Source of the DNA: JASUTC01 sp964604305
GTDB taxonomy: Bacteria > Thermotogota > Thermotogae > MWEM01
Length of the DNA stretch: 45,066 bases
Direction: 5' to 3'
Assembly (NCBI GenBank): GCA_964604305.1
Contig: CAZRYM010000010.1
Location: 1 to 45,066, forward strand
The notes beneath the pieces were generated by a model. It saw nothing but the letters and a program-made list of their open reading frames with translations. It ran no database searches and was not told the origin of the DNA. Position numbers and translations under genes: made by a program. How positions within the stretch are numbered: position 1 is the first letter of the stretch; each line of letters opens with the position of its first letter. Of the stretch, positions 34,297 to 43,577 are shown piece by piece.

Positions 34297-35208
34297 ATGA
34301 AATGGGTGGAATCCGTACCAAATTTTAGTGAAGGTAAAAATGTGGAAGTACTTGAAAAGATTGTAAAATGTGCAGAACAATATGAAAGAGTTTGGATTGT
34401 AAACTGGTCAATGGATAAGGATCACAACCGTTCAGTTGTCACGATGGTGGGCGAGCCGTCACAGGTGATTGAAGCCCTTTTCGATATGACAAAAACCGCT
34501 GCTGATTTGATTGACCTGAGAAATCACAGAGGTGAACACCCAAGAATGGGTGCCACAGATGTTATCCCATTGATCCCCTTAAAAAACACAGATTATGCTG
34601 AATGTATTGAACATTCAAAGCAACTGGCTGAAAGAATTGGGGAGGAACTGAAGATTCCGGTTTATCTCTATGAAAAGTCAGCTTCAAGGCCGGAAAGAAA
34701 AAATCTGGCAACGATTCGAAAGGGCCAGTTTGAAGGCTTCAGTGAAAAGATCTTGAATGAAAAATGGAAACCCGATTACGGCCCAACAGATGCTATTCAT
34801 CCCAATGCAGGTGTAGTGGCTGTTGGTGTGAGGGAATTTTTGATTGCTTACAATGTCAACCTTGCTACGGACAATCTGGATATTGCCAACGACATAGCAA
34901 AGATGGTCCGTTACAAAAATGGCGGATTTCGCTATGTTAAAGCAATGGGCGTGGAATTAAAGGAAAAGGGAATTGTACAAGTTTCCATGAACCTGACAAA
35001 TTTCAAAAAAACCAGCATTTACAGAGTTTTTGAAATGATTAAAATAGAAGCAAAACGCTACGGTATTCATGTTCTGGGCTCCGAGATTGTAGGGCTCGTA
35101 CCGCTGCAAGCCATAACAGATACCATGGATTATTACCTGGGACTTGAATCCTTTGACATGAACCGGGTCATAGAATACCAGCTTATGGAGATTTTGGAAA
35201 AAGAATAA
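34297..35208 (+). CDS. ftcD: Glutamate formimidoyltransferase
   Basis: This 303-residue protein matches the formiminotransferase part of FtcD. This enzyme moves the formimino group from N-formimino-glutamate, a histidine breakdown product, to tetrahydrofolate. Conserved blocks are SVPNFSEGK at the start, the catalytic histidine region NHRGEHPRMGATDV (H77 and H81), and the second-subdomain GPTDAIHPNAGVVAVGVREFLIAYN. The cyclodeaminase domain of the mammalian fusion is absent, as is usual in bacteria. ATG has AGGAGG upstream, 16 nt after polA. No hut genes are next to it. Confidence 0.94.
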   Translation: MKWVESVPNFSEGKNVEVLEKIVKCAEQYERVWIVNWSMDKDHNRSVVTMVGEPSQVIEALFDMTKTAADLIDLRNHRGEHPRMGATDVIPLIPLKNTDYAECIEHSKQLAERIGEELKIPVYLYEKSASRPERKNLATIRKGQFEGFSEKILNEKWKPDYGPTDAIHPNAGVVAVGVREFLIAYNVNLATDNLDIANDIAKMVRYKNGGFRYVKAMGVELKEKGIVQVSMNLTNFKKTSIYRVFEMIKIEAKRYGIHVLGSEIVGLVPLQAITDTMDYYLGLESFDMNRVIEYQLMEILEKE

Positions 35209-35241
35209 ACAATAAGTTTGACTTTATCAGGAGGTAAGAGG

Positions 35242-38200
35242 ATGCAGATCATAAAACTTCTTAGAACAAATTATGAGGGAGATGAATATCTGGTTGAGAG
35301 CGGCGGGGTCTACAAACGCTCAAAACAGTTAAGGAGTTTCGTTTGCGGATCGTTCCAGGATAGAATCAATTCCCGGATAAAGACCCTTTATCAATTTCAG
35401 AATCGTTTTATCCTTCCCGATTTTATGGATTTCAATTCTGCAGAGCCTCTTTTCCTTTTCCCTTATCAGGGTGAAGAGGGCATAGACCGTTTACCCCTCG
35501 AAGATGGTCAGAAAATAGAAATTGCCATGCAACTCATAGACTCCATGGAACTGTTACATCATGTAACCGGTGAAGGGTTCGGTATATGGGGTTTTCCTCA
35601 TCTACTGATCTCTGATCGCCTGAGAATCCTCCCTCCCCTGTGGGTCAATTTCAACAAAGAAGCACTGAAATTTGTTCTGAATCGGGAGAATGTGTTTATT
35701 GCCCCTGAGATATTGGAAGGTAAATGGCCAACATCTGCTTCGGATACTTATGTATTGGGTAAGATCCTGGAAAACCTATTACCCGATGATTTCAAAATAA
35801 AATTCAGCCGAGAACTGCTGCAAATGACTGATGAAGATCCCAAAGCCAGACCCTCTCATTTCAGTCGTTTATTTACTGACAAAATTCAGATCACAAGGGC
35901 AACCAAATCGTTGGAAGGGTTGGTAAAAAGAGATCTGGTTTCATCTCACATCGTTGAAAGGGATAAAGATTTAAGGGAGTTCAACACGTATTTTGCAGAT
36001 CTTCAAAATGAAGAAACGGGCTCATATTTAGTATACGGCGGATCGAGAGTGGGGAAGACCACGTTTTTAAATCTCATCCAAACGGATATGATCAATAACG
36101 GATGGAAAACCCTGATGGCAGGTGATACAAAACACTTTTGCCAGGAATTACTTCAAATTACTGAAAACCCGGAGTTTGCAGGAGTTAATCTTGAGGATTT
36201 CCATTATTTGTGGGATCTACAGGATAATTATAATCTCGATCGAGTTGCAAGAATTGTTGGAAAATTGATTGGGATAATGGATCAGATTGCCATCTTGGTT
36301 GATGATTTTGAACAGATAGACGACGGGTTCAGAAAATTACTGGACTATGTGCAATCGATGATTATCCCTTCTAAAGTCGTTATCATCGCTGCATCAACTC
36401 AAAAAGACGGGAAATTTACTTTCACAAAAAAATTTAAATTAGAACCCTTCAGCAAAGAACAAACCACAAAATTTTTAGAAATATTGCTGGGAAAATACTT
36501 TACGACCAATTATGAAGCTCAAGTCAAATGGATATACAGCCTTACAAACGGTTATCCGGGACTCATATACAATTTTCTCATGCTTCTCAATTCAACTGAT
36601 AAACTAAATATAAAAGAAGGTAAATGGATTATAGAGGGAAACATCCACAATATCCATGGTATGGAGGATTATGTGGAAAGGCTTTTCCAACAAATCGATC
36701 CCGTTGACAAAAATCTTCTCTCAATATTTTCAGGATTATCTGAAAACTTCCTGAAGGGAGAGTTCACCGCCTTATGTTCCATTGTCGGAATAGATGTTAA
36801 AAAGGCTGAGGCATCATTGATTAGGCTGCAAAGAGCAGGCCTTATTATTAAGGAGGGGGAACGATACAGATTTACCCTTCACGATATCTGGGAAAAAGCC
36901 TACAAAACACTGGATGATGACAAAAAACTAAAAATACACAGCAGTTTTTGTAAAGTCTCTCCGGATTATTCCAGAAAGGCTTGGCATTACAGTCAAACAG
37001 GAAAAAGAAGAGCTGCGGCAGCCATGTATATAAGAGCCGGTTGTGAGAATTTTAAAAATAATATGAGTTGGGCAATTGTTGAACAGTATTTTCAAAATGC
37101 ATACGATCTGCTTGATGAGGGAGAAATATCTGATGAAATTCTGATGCTTCCTGCCATGCTCAAAGTCCTTAAAGGTGAGATTTTAAGTGAAAAGATCGCA
37201 CAAAGACTAAAACACTCCAGGCGGTTAAAATACCTTTACCTTTACAATCTTGTTTTAAAATGTGAATTTGATAAAGTGGAACGGGAATATTATCAAATCT
37301 ACCCTGACCACAAAAATCCATTAAAGACCTTTCCAGATTTCACTAATAATCTGTCGTTTGTTTTCAGCCTTTACGAGTCAGGGAAGATCGGAAAAGCATA
37401 TGATGAAATAAAAGTCGTTCATCAAAACATGAAAAATTTCAACAGGTATAAATACCTGAACATCATGTTTAAAAATCTACTGGCAAAGATAGAATGGCGC
37501 AACAACAGATGGGATGAATCAGCTGTTTTATGCAAGGAAAACATGGAAACAGCAGAAAAATTAGAGATAAAATTCCTTCTTCCCATTGTTTATTCGTCTC
37601 TTGGCACCATCATGGATATTAACGGGCCTCACTATTCAAAACCGATTCTTCAAAAGGCTATAAAATATTCAGAATTATACGGCATCCCTCAGCTATCATT
37701 GAGACCGGCCTTGAATCTTGCAAACAGCTATCTTTACTCCGGAGACATCACCAGCATGTTCATTTTCATTGAAAAGAGCCGAGAGATTTCCAGAACCTAC
37801 AACGACAGAAATAACCTGGCCTTAAGCTATCTCATAGAGGGATTGTATCATTTGTACAACAAACAGTACAAAGAGGCGATGGAAGATCTGGATAAGGCTA
37901 TCGACAAGGTGGATTTCCCTGAAATTAAACAAAAGGCGAGACGATTTAAATACATGTGTCTTTTATCCATGGGAAAAACCGCTGATATAGACAGGAGTAT
38001 ACTTCAAGAACCTTTTGCTCAGGATTATGGATTTCATGACGTGATTAAACTGGCCTTTGCCGAAGATCCTATTGAAATCAAAAAATATTTTAACCGCTTC
38101 AAAGAAGCTCATCATCTTTGGAAAGAAGAAATAGCCGTTGCTTTTAAGGAAAAGTTATCCAAAAACTTTCCGGAGGAATTTGAACGCTATCTGGAATCTT

Positions 38201-39435
38201 TGATCCAATATTATCTGAAATCACATTTAAAACTCCCCATTGCACTTACAAATGAGGCCTTTGCCTATTTATACAGAGAAATGGGACAATACAGGAAGTC
38301 TAAGAAATTTGCCAGAAATGCAGTAGACATGTATAAAAACATGAAAATGATGTCCGCTGCAGAAAAGTTAAACAAAGAGCTCCTGATGGGCGAAAAGACG
38401 CTGGAAGATTACGTCAATATCATCTCAAATGCCCTGAGATCGGATAAAAGGGAAATCATTCTCACAGATGATCTTCTCAACCAGTTCGAATCCAATCTGA
38501 TTGCAAAAATCAACGAGATGGATGTCTTACACGAGATTATCAACTTTTCTAAAACTATCACGGCTTCTGCAGAACCGGAAGAAATTCTGGCGGAATTTGT
38601 CAGCTGGATCTTGTCTTTTTCACCTATCAGAAAAATGATTATTGCCGTATTGAAAGACAATAAAGTGATTTACAAAAGCTGGATATCTCTCACCAGCACC
38701 AAAAAGACTGAAGAAAGCGCGCTGGTTCATAAAATGCTTAAGAAAAAGCAGGGGTTTATCAGAACCCCCTTTGAGGCAAAGGCGGAATTCTTTGTAGATG
38801 AAACCTATAAAGTCATGTTATACGCGGAAAATACCAACCTGATGATGAGTAACGAAGAATTTGACAGATTTGCACTCTTCATCGACAACCTGGAGCCAAT
38901 CATTTCCATGGCGATCAGAAATGCCATCTCATATCGTTCCAGCATTCTCGATCCTTTAACCGGTTTGTATACCAGATGGTATTACACCCGTCGTTTGGAA
39001 GAGGAATTTGATAAAAGCAAACGGTTCAATTCAAACCTTTCAGTTATTATGGCTGACCTTGACCATTTTAAAAGGGTTAACGATGAATACGGACATAATG
39101 TTGGAGACGAAGTTTTAAAAACGATTTCTTCCATCTTAAAAAAATCCGTGAGGGGTTACGATGTAGTGGGACGTTACGGTGGTGAAGAATTTGTCGTCAT
39201 TCTACCGGATACTAATCTGGAAGAGGCTAAAGAGGTTGCAGAAAGAATTCGCGGGAATGTTGAGAAGTGCAACCAATTCAACTTTTACTTGACGATTAGT
39301 CTTGGTGTTACAAGCACCAGGGAAAAAGAGTATGAAAAATATTTGGAACTCGTGGCAGATGCAGATCGGGCCCTTTACTATTCGAAAAACAACGGTCGGA
39401 ATCAAGTCACACTGTACAACCCAAAGGACGAATAA
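35242..39435 (+). CDS. Pseudokinase-ATPase-TPR-GAF-GGDEF signalling protein (diguanylate cyclase)
   Basis: The protein has 1397 residues from ATG 35242 (AGGAGG upstream). The N-terminal 225 residues follow the protein-kinase C-lobe pattern (LIDSMELLHHV, then APEILEG near 154 and SDTYVLGKIL), but the catalytic HRD and DFG motifs are missing, so it is probably a pseudokinase. A STAND/AAA-type ATPase follows, with Walker A GGSRVGKTT near 266-274 and Walker B-like ILVDDFEQ near 350. A long helical TPR-like region (about 560-1080) and a GAF-like domain (about 1090-1235) come next. The C-terminal GGDEF domain has active-site GGEEF at 1313-1317 and an intact RxxD inhibitory site (RGYD, 1304-1307). 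It should make cyclic di-GMP under product inhibition. The signal sensed is unknown. Confidence 0.87.
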   Translation: MQIIKLLRTNYEGDEYLVESGGVYKRSKQLRSFVCGSFQDRINSRIKTLYQFQNRFILPDFMDFNSAEPLFLFPYQGEEGIDRLPLEDGQKIEIAMQLIDSMELLHHVTGEGFGIWGFPHLLISDRLRILPPLWVNFNKEALKFVLNRENVFIAPEILEGKWPTSASDTYVLGKILENLLPDDFKIKFSRELLQMTDEDPKARPSHFSRLFTDKIQITRATKSLEGLVKRDLVSSHIVERDKDLREFNTYFADLQNEETGSYLVYGGSRVGKTTFLNLIQTDMINNGWKTLMAGDTKHFCQELLQITENPEFAGVNLEDFHYLWDLQDNYNLDRVARIVGKLIGIMDQIAILVDDFEQIDDGFRKLLDYVQSMIIPSKVVIIAASTQKDGKFTFTKKFKLEPFSKEQTTKFLEILLGKYFTTNYEAQVKWIYSLTNGYPGLIYNFLMLLNSTDKLNIKEGKWIIEGNIHNIHGMEDYVERLFQQIDPVDKNLLSIFSGLSENFLKGEFTALCSIVGIDVKKAEASLIRLQRAGLIIKEGERYRFTLHDIWEKAYKTLDDDKKLKIHSSFCKVSPDYSRKAWHYSQTGKRRAAAAMYIRAGCENFKNNMSWAIVEQYFQNAYDLLDEGEISDEILMLPAMLKVLKGEILSEKIAQRLKHSRRLKYLYLYNLVLKCEFDKVEREYYQIYPDHKNPLKTFPDFTNNLSFVFSLYESGKIGKAYDEIKVVHQNMKNFNRYKYLNIMFKNLLAKIEWRNNRWDESAVLCKENMETAEKLEIKFLLPIVYSSLGTIMDINGPHYSKPILQKAIKYSELYGIPQLSLRPALNLANSYLYSGDITSMFIFIEKSREISRTYNDRNNLALSYLIEGLYHLYNKQYKEAMEDLDKAIDKVDFPEIKQKARRFKYMCLLSMGKTADIDRSILQEPFAQDYGFHDVIKLAFAEDPIEIKKYFNRFKEAHHLWKEEIAVAFKEKLSKNFPEEFERYLESLIQYYLKSHLKLPIALTNEAFAYLYREMGQYRKSKKFARNAVDMYKNMKMMSAAEKLNKELLMGEKTLEDYVNIISNALRSDKREIILTDDLLNQFESNLIAKINEMDVLHEIINFSKTITASAEPEEILAEFVSWILSFSPIRKMIIAVLKDNKVIYKSWISLTSTKKTEESALVHKMLKKKQGFIRTPFEAKAEFFVDETYKVMLYAENTNLMMSNEEFDRFALFIDNLEPIISMAIRNAISYRSSILDPLTGLYTRWYYTRRLEEEFDKSKRFNSNLSVIMADLDHFKRVNDEYGHNVGDEVLKTISSILKKSVRGYDVVGRYGGEEFVVILPDTNLEEAKEVAERIRGNVEKCNQFNFYLTISLGVTSTREKEYEKYLELVADADRALYYSKNNGRNQVTLYNPKDE

Positions 39436-40727
39436 TGCGTTATTTTCTTTTTCTGTTTTTTTTATTAGCTGCAAGCATTGGACTGTCAAATGATTACAGT
39501 TTTACAATAACAGGCGAATTACCAGTTGCAAAACTGTCTCTCCCTTCTGATATTTTTACCTTTGAGGGCGATGTTGATTATCAAACGCAAAAAAGAAGAA
39601 TAAATCTCAATGTATCTCCTCAAATCACAACACTGGCATTAAATGTACCGTCAAAAGAGAAGGAGATTGTATATCATCACAGCAAAAAAATCAATCTTAT
39701 TGAAATCATTGATGATCCTCCGGAAAAACTCAAAGAAGTCAAATCCTTTTTCGACCTGGAAAATTTCAAATTAGTTCATAAACCATTGAAATTAGCTCTC
39801 GTGGATCAAAAAACAGGTGGGATTTCAGTAGATTTGGTTAAAAGAAATGAAATGGAGATACCGGATATTACTTACAATTCAAAAAGTAGAACCTATCAGA
39901 TTCCTCCTCCACCGATCAGTGACCCCGTAACATTGGGCGAAGAACGTGTGTTTCTTCAAGAAGGTATCGGATATGACCCGTTAAAGGTCTCCTCAGATTA
40001 TCAGTCAAGAATCTACATCGGCACTGTTGATTTGGAGCAGTATCGGATTGGATTTTCTAATTCTTTTCTGGATGCCCTCATTTCCAATGATAAAAACCGT
40101 CTTTTCTTCAAAAATGACTCTCTATTTATCGGTGCAGAGGCTTCTTTGGATGAAATGACTGCTATCGCTTATTTTCCGAACTTTGAATTTAAAGCGGAGT
40201 TGTTTGACGAAACCTTTGTACTGAGAACGGTTTCATCAGTTGAGAGCATAAAATCTTTCGACTTTGGTATAGCCTTGATGAACACAACACCTCTTCCAAT
40301 CATCAATTGGTATACAAAAGGAATGACAGACCTTTTTTCAATCGGCGTAGATGTCTTTTCAAAAAGTTCGTACGGAGTGGGTATCCGATTAAAAAATGAC
40401 CCGTTTGTGATTCGCGGAGGCACCGGTTATGATTTTTCCAACCAGGCTTTTCACGCCCTGATTGATGGACGATACAACTTTAATCAGGGTCTTGTAAATG
40501 CCGCCATTTCCTATAACAAGGGAATTTCACTGGGATTGGGCGCAGAATATAAATTGATTAGCAACAATCCCTTTTCATTGAACATTTGTGGTAATATAGA
40601 CTACAATAAAGACTGGCTTTTTTCCGCGGGGACCAAAATCCGTATTGGAGATTTTGATTTAGCAGCCAGAGTAAAATTCGTTACCGGAGGTTTATCTGTT
40701 GATGTTGAAGCCGGATACTCGTTCTAA
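39435..40727 (+). CDS. Exported protein with outer-membrane beta-barrel-like C-terminus
   Basis: This protein of 430 residues has a clear signal peptide (RYFLFLFFLLAASIGLS). A middle region is rich in Pro and Lys. The C-terminal 200 residues have alternating polar/hydrophobic strands and many Gly/Tyr/Phe, ending in ...VDVEAGYSF. A terminal Phe is the classical signal for outer-membrane insertion, supporting a diderm cell. I do not recognise the family. The ATG overlaps the stop of the GGDEF gene (TAATG), and its own end overlaps the DUF4911-like gene, so expression is coupled on both sides. Confidence 0.65.
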   Translation: MRYFLFLFFLLAASIGLSNDYSFTITGELPVAKLSLPSDIFTFEGDVDYQTQKRRINLNVSPQITTLALNVPSKEKEIVYHHSKKINLIEIIDDPPEKLKEVKSFFDLENFKLVHKPLKLALVDQKTGGISVDLVKRNEMEIPDITYNSKSRTYQIPPPPISDPVTLGEERVFLQEGIGYDPLKVSSDYQSRIYIGTVDLEQYRIGFSNSFLDALISNDKNRLFFKNDSLFIGAEASLDEMTAIAYFPNFEFKAELFDETFVLRTVSSVESIKSFDFGIALMNTTPLPIINWYTKGMTDLFSIGVDVFSKSSYGVGIRLKNDPFVIRGGTGYDFSNQAFHALIDGRYNFNQGLVNAAISYNKGISLGLGAEYKLISNNPFSLNICGNIDYNKDWLFSAGTKIRIGDFDLAARVKFVTGGLSVDVEAGYSF

Positions 40728-40968
40728 AAGAATTCTTGAATACGACTTATACGTAAAGATGCCTGTTAAAGAGGCTCATTTGCTGGGTTATTTGTCAGAA
40801 TCCTATGATAATGTTATGAATATCAGACACGCTGGCGTTGATGATGGTACGGTAAAGGTAATCGTTCCGGCTGATCTCTTTGGTGAAGTCATGGAAATGC
40901 TCGAACTGTTAAAAGATGAAATCGACCTGGAAGTGGTGAGATATGAGCCGAATCCGGGACATCCTTAG
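40702..40968 (+). CDS. Small DUF4911-like protein
   Basis: The product has 88 residues from ATG 40702 (TTG 40699 is the alternative), with GGAGGT about 10 nt upstream. The sequence pattern (VKMPVKEAHLLGYLSESYD, then VKVIVPADLFGEVMEMLELL) fits the DUF4911 family of Thermotogota and Clostridia: a ferredoxin-like strand-helix fold without known catalytic residues. It overlaps the outer-membrane-like gene by 26 nt and the HAD gene by another 26 nt. Function is unknown; the company of YqeG/YqeH-type genes suggests a ribosome-assembly or RNA context, which is inference only. Confidence 0.6.
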   Translation: MLKPDTRSKRILEYDLYVKMPVKEAHLLGYLSESYDNVMNIRHAGVDDGTVKVIVPADLFGEVMEMLELLKDEIDLEVVRYEPNPGHP

Positions 40969-42022
40969 TCTTCCGTCCCCAAGGGAACATTACCCTTCAA
41001 TTTACGACATTGACTTTCAGAGACTAAAAAGATTGGGTATTAAAACCCTGCTGTTTGATTACGATAACACCCTGGCCCCATGGAAAAGTATTAGCGTGGG
41101 AAAACAAACGATTGAACTGTTTGAAAGATTGCTTAACAACCGGTTCAAAGTATGTGTTGTCACAAATGCCCCGGCAAATCGAGCTGGTGATCTTCTGGAT
41201 TATTTTGGAGGAAGAGTGCCCATTTTTGGCCAGATGAAAAAACCCGGAATCAAAAAATTGTCAAAGGTACTGGAATTCTTGCATTCAAAGCCCGAAGAAA
41301 CAGCCTTGACAGGCGATCTTTTTTTTACAGACATCATTGCCGGTAACAGAATGAAGATGTATACTATCCTTGTCAACCCTTACTCTCATTATACAAAAGA
41401 GGTATCCGATTTTATTGGAAAAGCTGCATATAAAATGACCCGATGGAGTTATCTGCTGTATTTTTACACGGTGGGATGGTTTTTCAGACTTTCTCATTTG
41501 ATTATTCCCCAGCTAAGAGTGGAGAAATGGCAGGATGTTGATTTCGACATATTTTGGGAACAAGGCTACAGAAATATCATCTTTGATATGGACAACACCC
41601 TGGCGCGTTGGAAAGAAAAGAATATCCCGACAGATGCCGTGGAAAAGATGAAGGAACTACTTTCAAATGGGTATAAGCTGGTTATCATGTCTAATACCAG
41701 CCACATTCAGCGTTTAGAAACAATCAGGCAAAAGATTGGACCCGGCATGAAAGCCTACGGAAAGTTGCGAAAACCCTTTTTATCCAAAGCAAGGGCCATC
41801 ATGAAAAGAGAAAATCTTAAAGGCTCGGAAACACTGTTTATTGGTGACCAGCTTTTCACAGATATCTTAACCGGTAACCTGTTAAAAACCTATACCATTA
41901 AAGTAGAGCCCCTCGATTTGGAACATGAATTTCCTGTCACAAAATTTCTGAGAAAACTGGAAAGACTTTTTGATAGAAAAAAATCAGTCAATAAAAAAAG
42001 CGAAGAAGATAAGGAGTTGTAA
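40943..42022 (+). CDS. Tandem double YqeG-type HAD phosphatase
   Basis: This protein of 359 residues consists of two full HAD-IIIA domains of the YqeG kind in one chain. The first (about 30-165) has FDYDNTLAPW with D39, VVTNAP, GQMKKP and TGDLFFTDIIAGN. The second (about 205-340) has FDMDNTLARW with D215, VIMSNTS, GKLRKP and IGDQLFTDILTGN. All HAD motifs are kept in both, so both could be active. A hydrophobic stretch joins them (about 165-190). Ordinary YqeG is about 170 residues, so this is a duplication-fusion. It directly precedes yqeH, the standard neighbour of yqeG. Substrate is unknown. Confidence 0.85.
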   Translation: MSRIRDILSLPSPREHYPSIYDIDFQRLKRLGIKTLLFDYDNTLAPWKSISVGKQTIELFERLLNNRFKVCVVTNAPANRAGDLLDYFGGRVPIFGQMKKPGIKKLSKVLEFLHSKPEETALTGDLFFTDIIAGNRMKMYTILVNPYSHYTKEVSDFIGKAAYKMTRWSYLLYFYTVGWFFRLSHLIIPQLRVEKWQDVDFDIFWEQGYRNIIFDMDNTLARWKEKNIPTDAVEKMKELLSNGYKLVIMSNTSHIQRLETIRQKIGPGMKAYGKLRKPFLSKARAIMKRENLKGSETLFIGDQLFTDILTGNLLKTYTIKVEPLDLEHEFPVTKFLRKLERLFDRKKSVNKKSEEDKEL

Positions 42023-42024
42023 AA

Positions 42025-43110
42025 ATGAAATGTCCAGGTTGCGGTGTTGAGCTTCAAAGTACGGACCCAAATCAAATCGGTTATATCCCTGAAAGTTCTC
42101 TTTTGGAGAGAAGTGAACCTCTTTGTAAGCGGTGTTATCGGATCAAGCATTACTCAGAGAATATCACCCCTGAAGTTGTTCATTATTCATTATCGGACTT
42201 GAAAGTCATTTCCAGCGAATGTAATACGACATTTGTAGTGGTTGATTTGCTTGATATAGAGGGAACTTGGAGTGAAGAAATCAGAAGTGCAGTAAAAGGT
42301 GAGCTTTTTGTCATATTAAACAAATTCGATCTCATCCCCAAACACATCTCAGCCAAACAGGTTGTGGATTGGTTTTCACTTGAATATAACGTTCCTCAAA
42401 AAAACCTGCAAACGGTGAGCAGCGTCAATAACTTTGGCTTGAGATCATTAACAGAAAAAATCAATCATATAAAAAAATGTTGTTTTACCGGGGCAACCAA
42501 TGCCGGAAAATCCACATTGCTCAATAAAATAATTTCAAAAGAGGGTCACAGCGAGTCCACAGCAAGCCCATTCTCCGGAACCACCCTGGGAAAGGTAAAA
42601 AGGACTCTAAATTCAGGAACTACCATCATAGATACACCGGGAATAGAAGTAAAAAGCAGAATGATGGAATTTATTCCTCCTGAAGAAAGGCACTTAATTT
42701 TCAGTACAAAAAAGTTAACCAGAAAAACTTACAAACCCCAACCGGGGCGAAGCATCTTTTTTGGCGGTTTATGTCGAATTGATATTTTAAATAACGCCCG
42801 GGAAGGTTATGATCCAATCTTTCAATTATTCTCAGGACACAATATCGTCTACCATGTCACCAGCCATCAAAAGGCGGAAGAATTTCATAAAAGGCAATTC
42901 GGGAAACTTCTGAAACCTCCGTTTTCGCCCATATCTTATGAGTCAATCCCCTGGACATCCAACAATTTGATAATCCACGAAGGAAAGGACCTGGCCATCG
43001 CAGGTCTTGGTTGGATTAATGTTAAAAGGGGACCTCTTGAAATTCGTATTACCATTCCTGATGGCATAAGATATCGGGAAAGGTCCGCCCTTTTTATCAG
43101 AAAACGTTAA
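42025..43110 (+). CDS. yqeH: Ribosome biogenesis GTPase YqeH
   Basis: This circularly permuted GTPase of 361 residues is needed for 30S subunit assembly. An N-terminal zinc finger, CPGCG...CKRCY (about residues 3-37), is followed by the permuted G motifs: NKFDLIP (G4) comes before the P-loop GATNAGKSTLL (G1, near 157), and then DTPGIE (G3). The C-terminal domain is beta-rich. The gene starts 2 nt after the double-HAD gene and precedes flaG. The call is firm from domain order, zinc finger and length. Confidence 0.93.
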   Translation: MKCPGCGVELQSTDPNQIGYIPESSLLERSEPLCKRCYRIKHYSENITPEVVHYSLSDLKVISSECNTTFVVVDLLDIEGTWSEEIRSAVKGELFVILNKFDLIPKHISAKQVVDWFSLEYNVPQKNLQTVSSVNNFGLRSLTEKINHIKKCCFTGATNAGKSTLLNKIISKEGHSESTASPFSGTTLGKVKRTLNSGTTIIDTPGIEVKSRMMEFIPPEERHLIFSTKKLTRKTYKPQPGRSIFFGGLCRIDILNNAREGYDPIFQLFSGHNIVYHVTSHQKAEEFHKRQFGKLLKPPFSPISYESIPWTSNNLIIHEGKDLAIAGLGWINVKRGPLEIRITIPDGIRYRERSALFIRKR

Positions 43111-43175
43111 AGAGATTTTTTTTTATGCCGATAATTATCAGTAACTCCTATATCAGATTCCAGGGAGGGGATCTT

Positions 43176-43538
43176 ATGGGTTTTAATATCGATAGAATCG
43201 AATCGACAAATTCAGTCAGGCCAACTTTTAGAAACGATGTGGCAGATCGTGATCAGACACGAACACGAGAAGCAGAAAAGGTTTCTGAAAACGGAAAAGT
43301 GTCAAACAGGAACGTAGAACAAGCAGTTGAAGAATTCGAAAAAGGTATTGAAATACTGAAAGATATTCAAATGGGAGATCTAAAAATCGAATTCGACAAA
43401 GAAGCTGCTATGAAAGTTGTTCGTATTGTTGACCACAAAACCGGTGAAGTATTGAAAGAAATACCCCCTAAAGAAATCGTTGAACTGGCTAAAAGTCTCA
43501 ACGAAATGCTGGGTATTCTTTTTGACAAGATGGCCTGA
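43176..43538 (+). CDS. flaG: FlaG family flagellar protein
   Basis: Read from ATG 43176 (GGGAGGGGA about 6 nt upstream), the product has 120 residues. A polar N-terminus precedes the compact FlaG-type domain: LKIEFDKEAAMKVVRIVDHKTGEVLKEIPPKEIVELAKSL. The Asp/Gly turn and IPP are characteristic. The longer frame from 43125 adds an unlikely tail. FlaG affects filament length or assembly in several flagellated bacteria. It lies immediately before fliD, the usual arrangement, and so supports motility in this organism. Confidence 0.9.
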   Translation: MGFNIDRIESTNSVRPTFRNDVADRDQTRTREAEKVSENGKVSNRNVEQAVEEFEKGIEILKDIQMGDLKIEFDKEAAMKVVRIVDHKTGEVLKEIPPKEIVELAKSLNEMLGILFDKMA

Positions 43539-43577
43539 AGAGAAAATCTTTGTTTAATTTAATAAGAAGGTGAAAAT

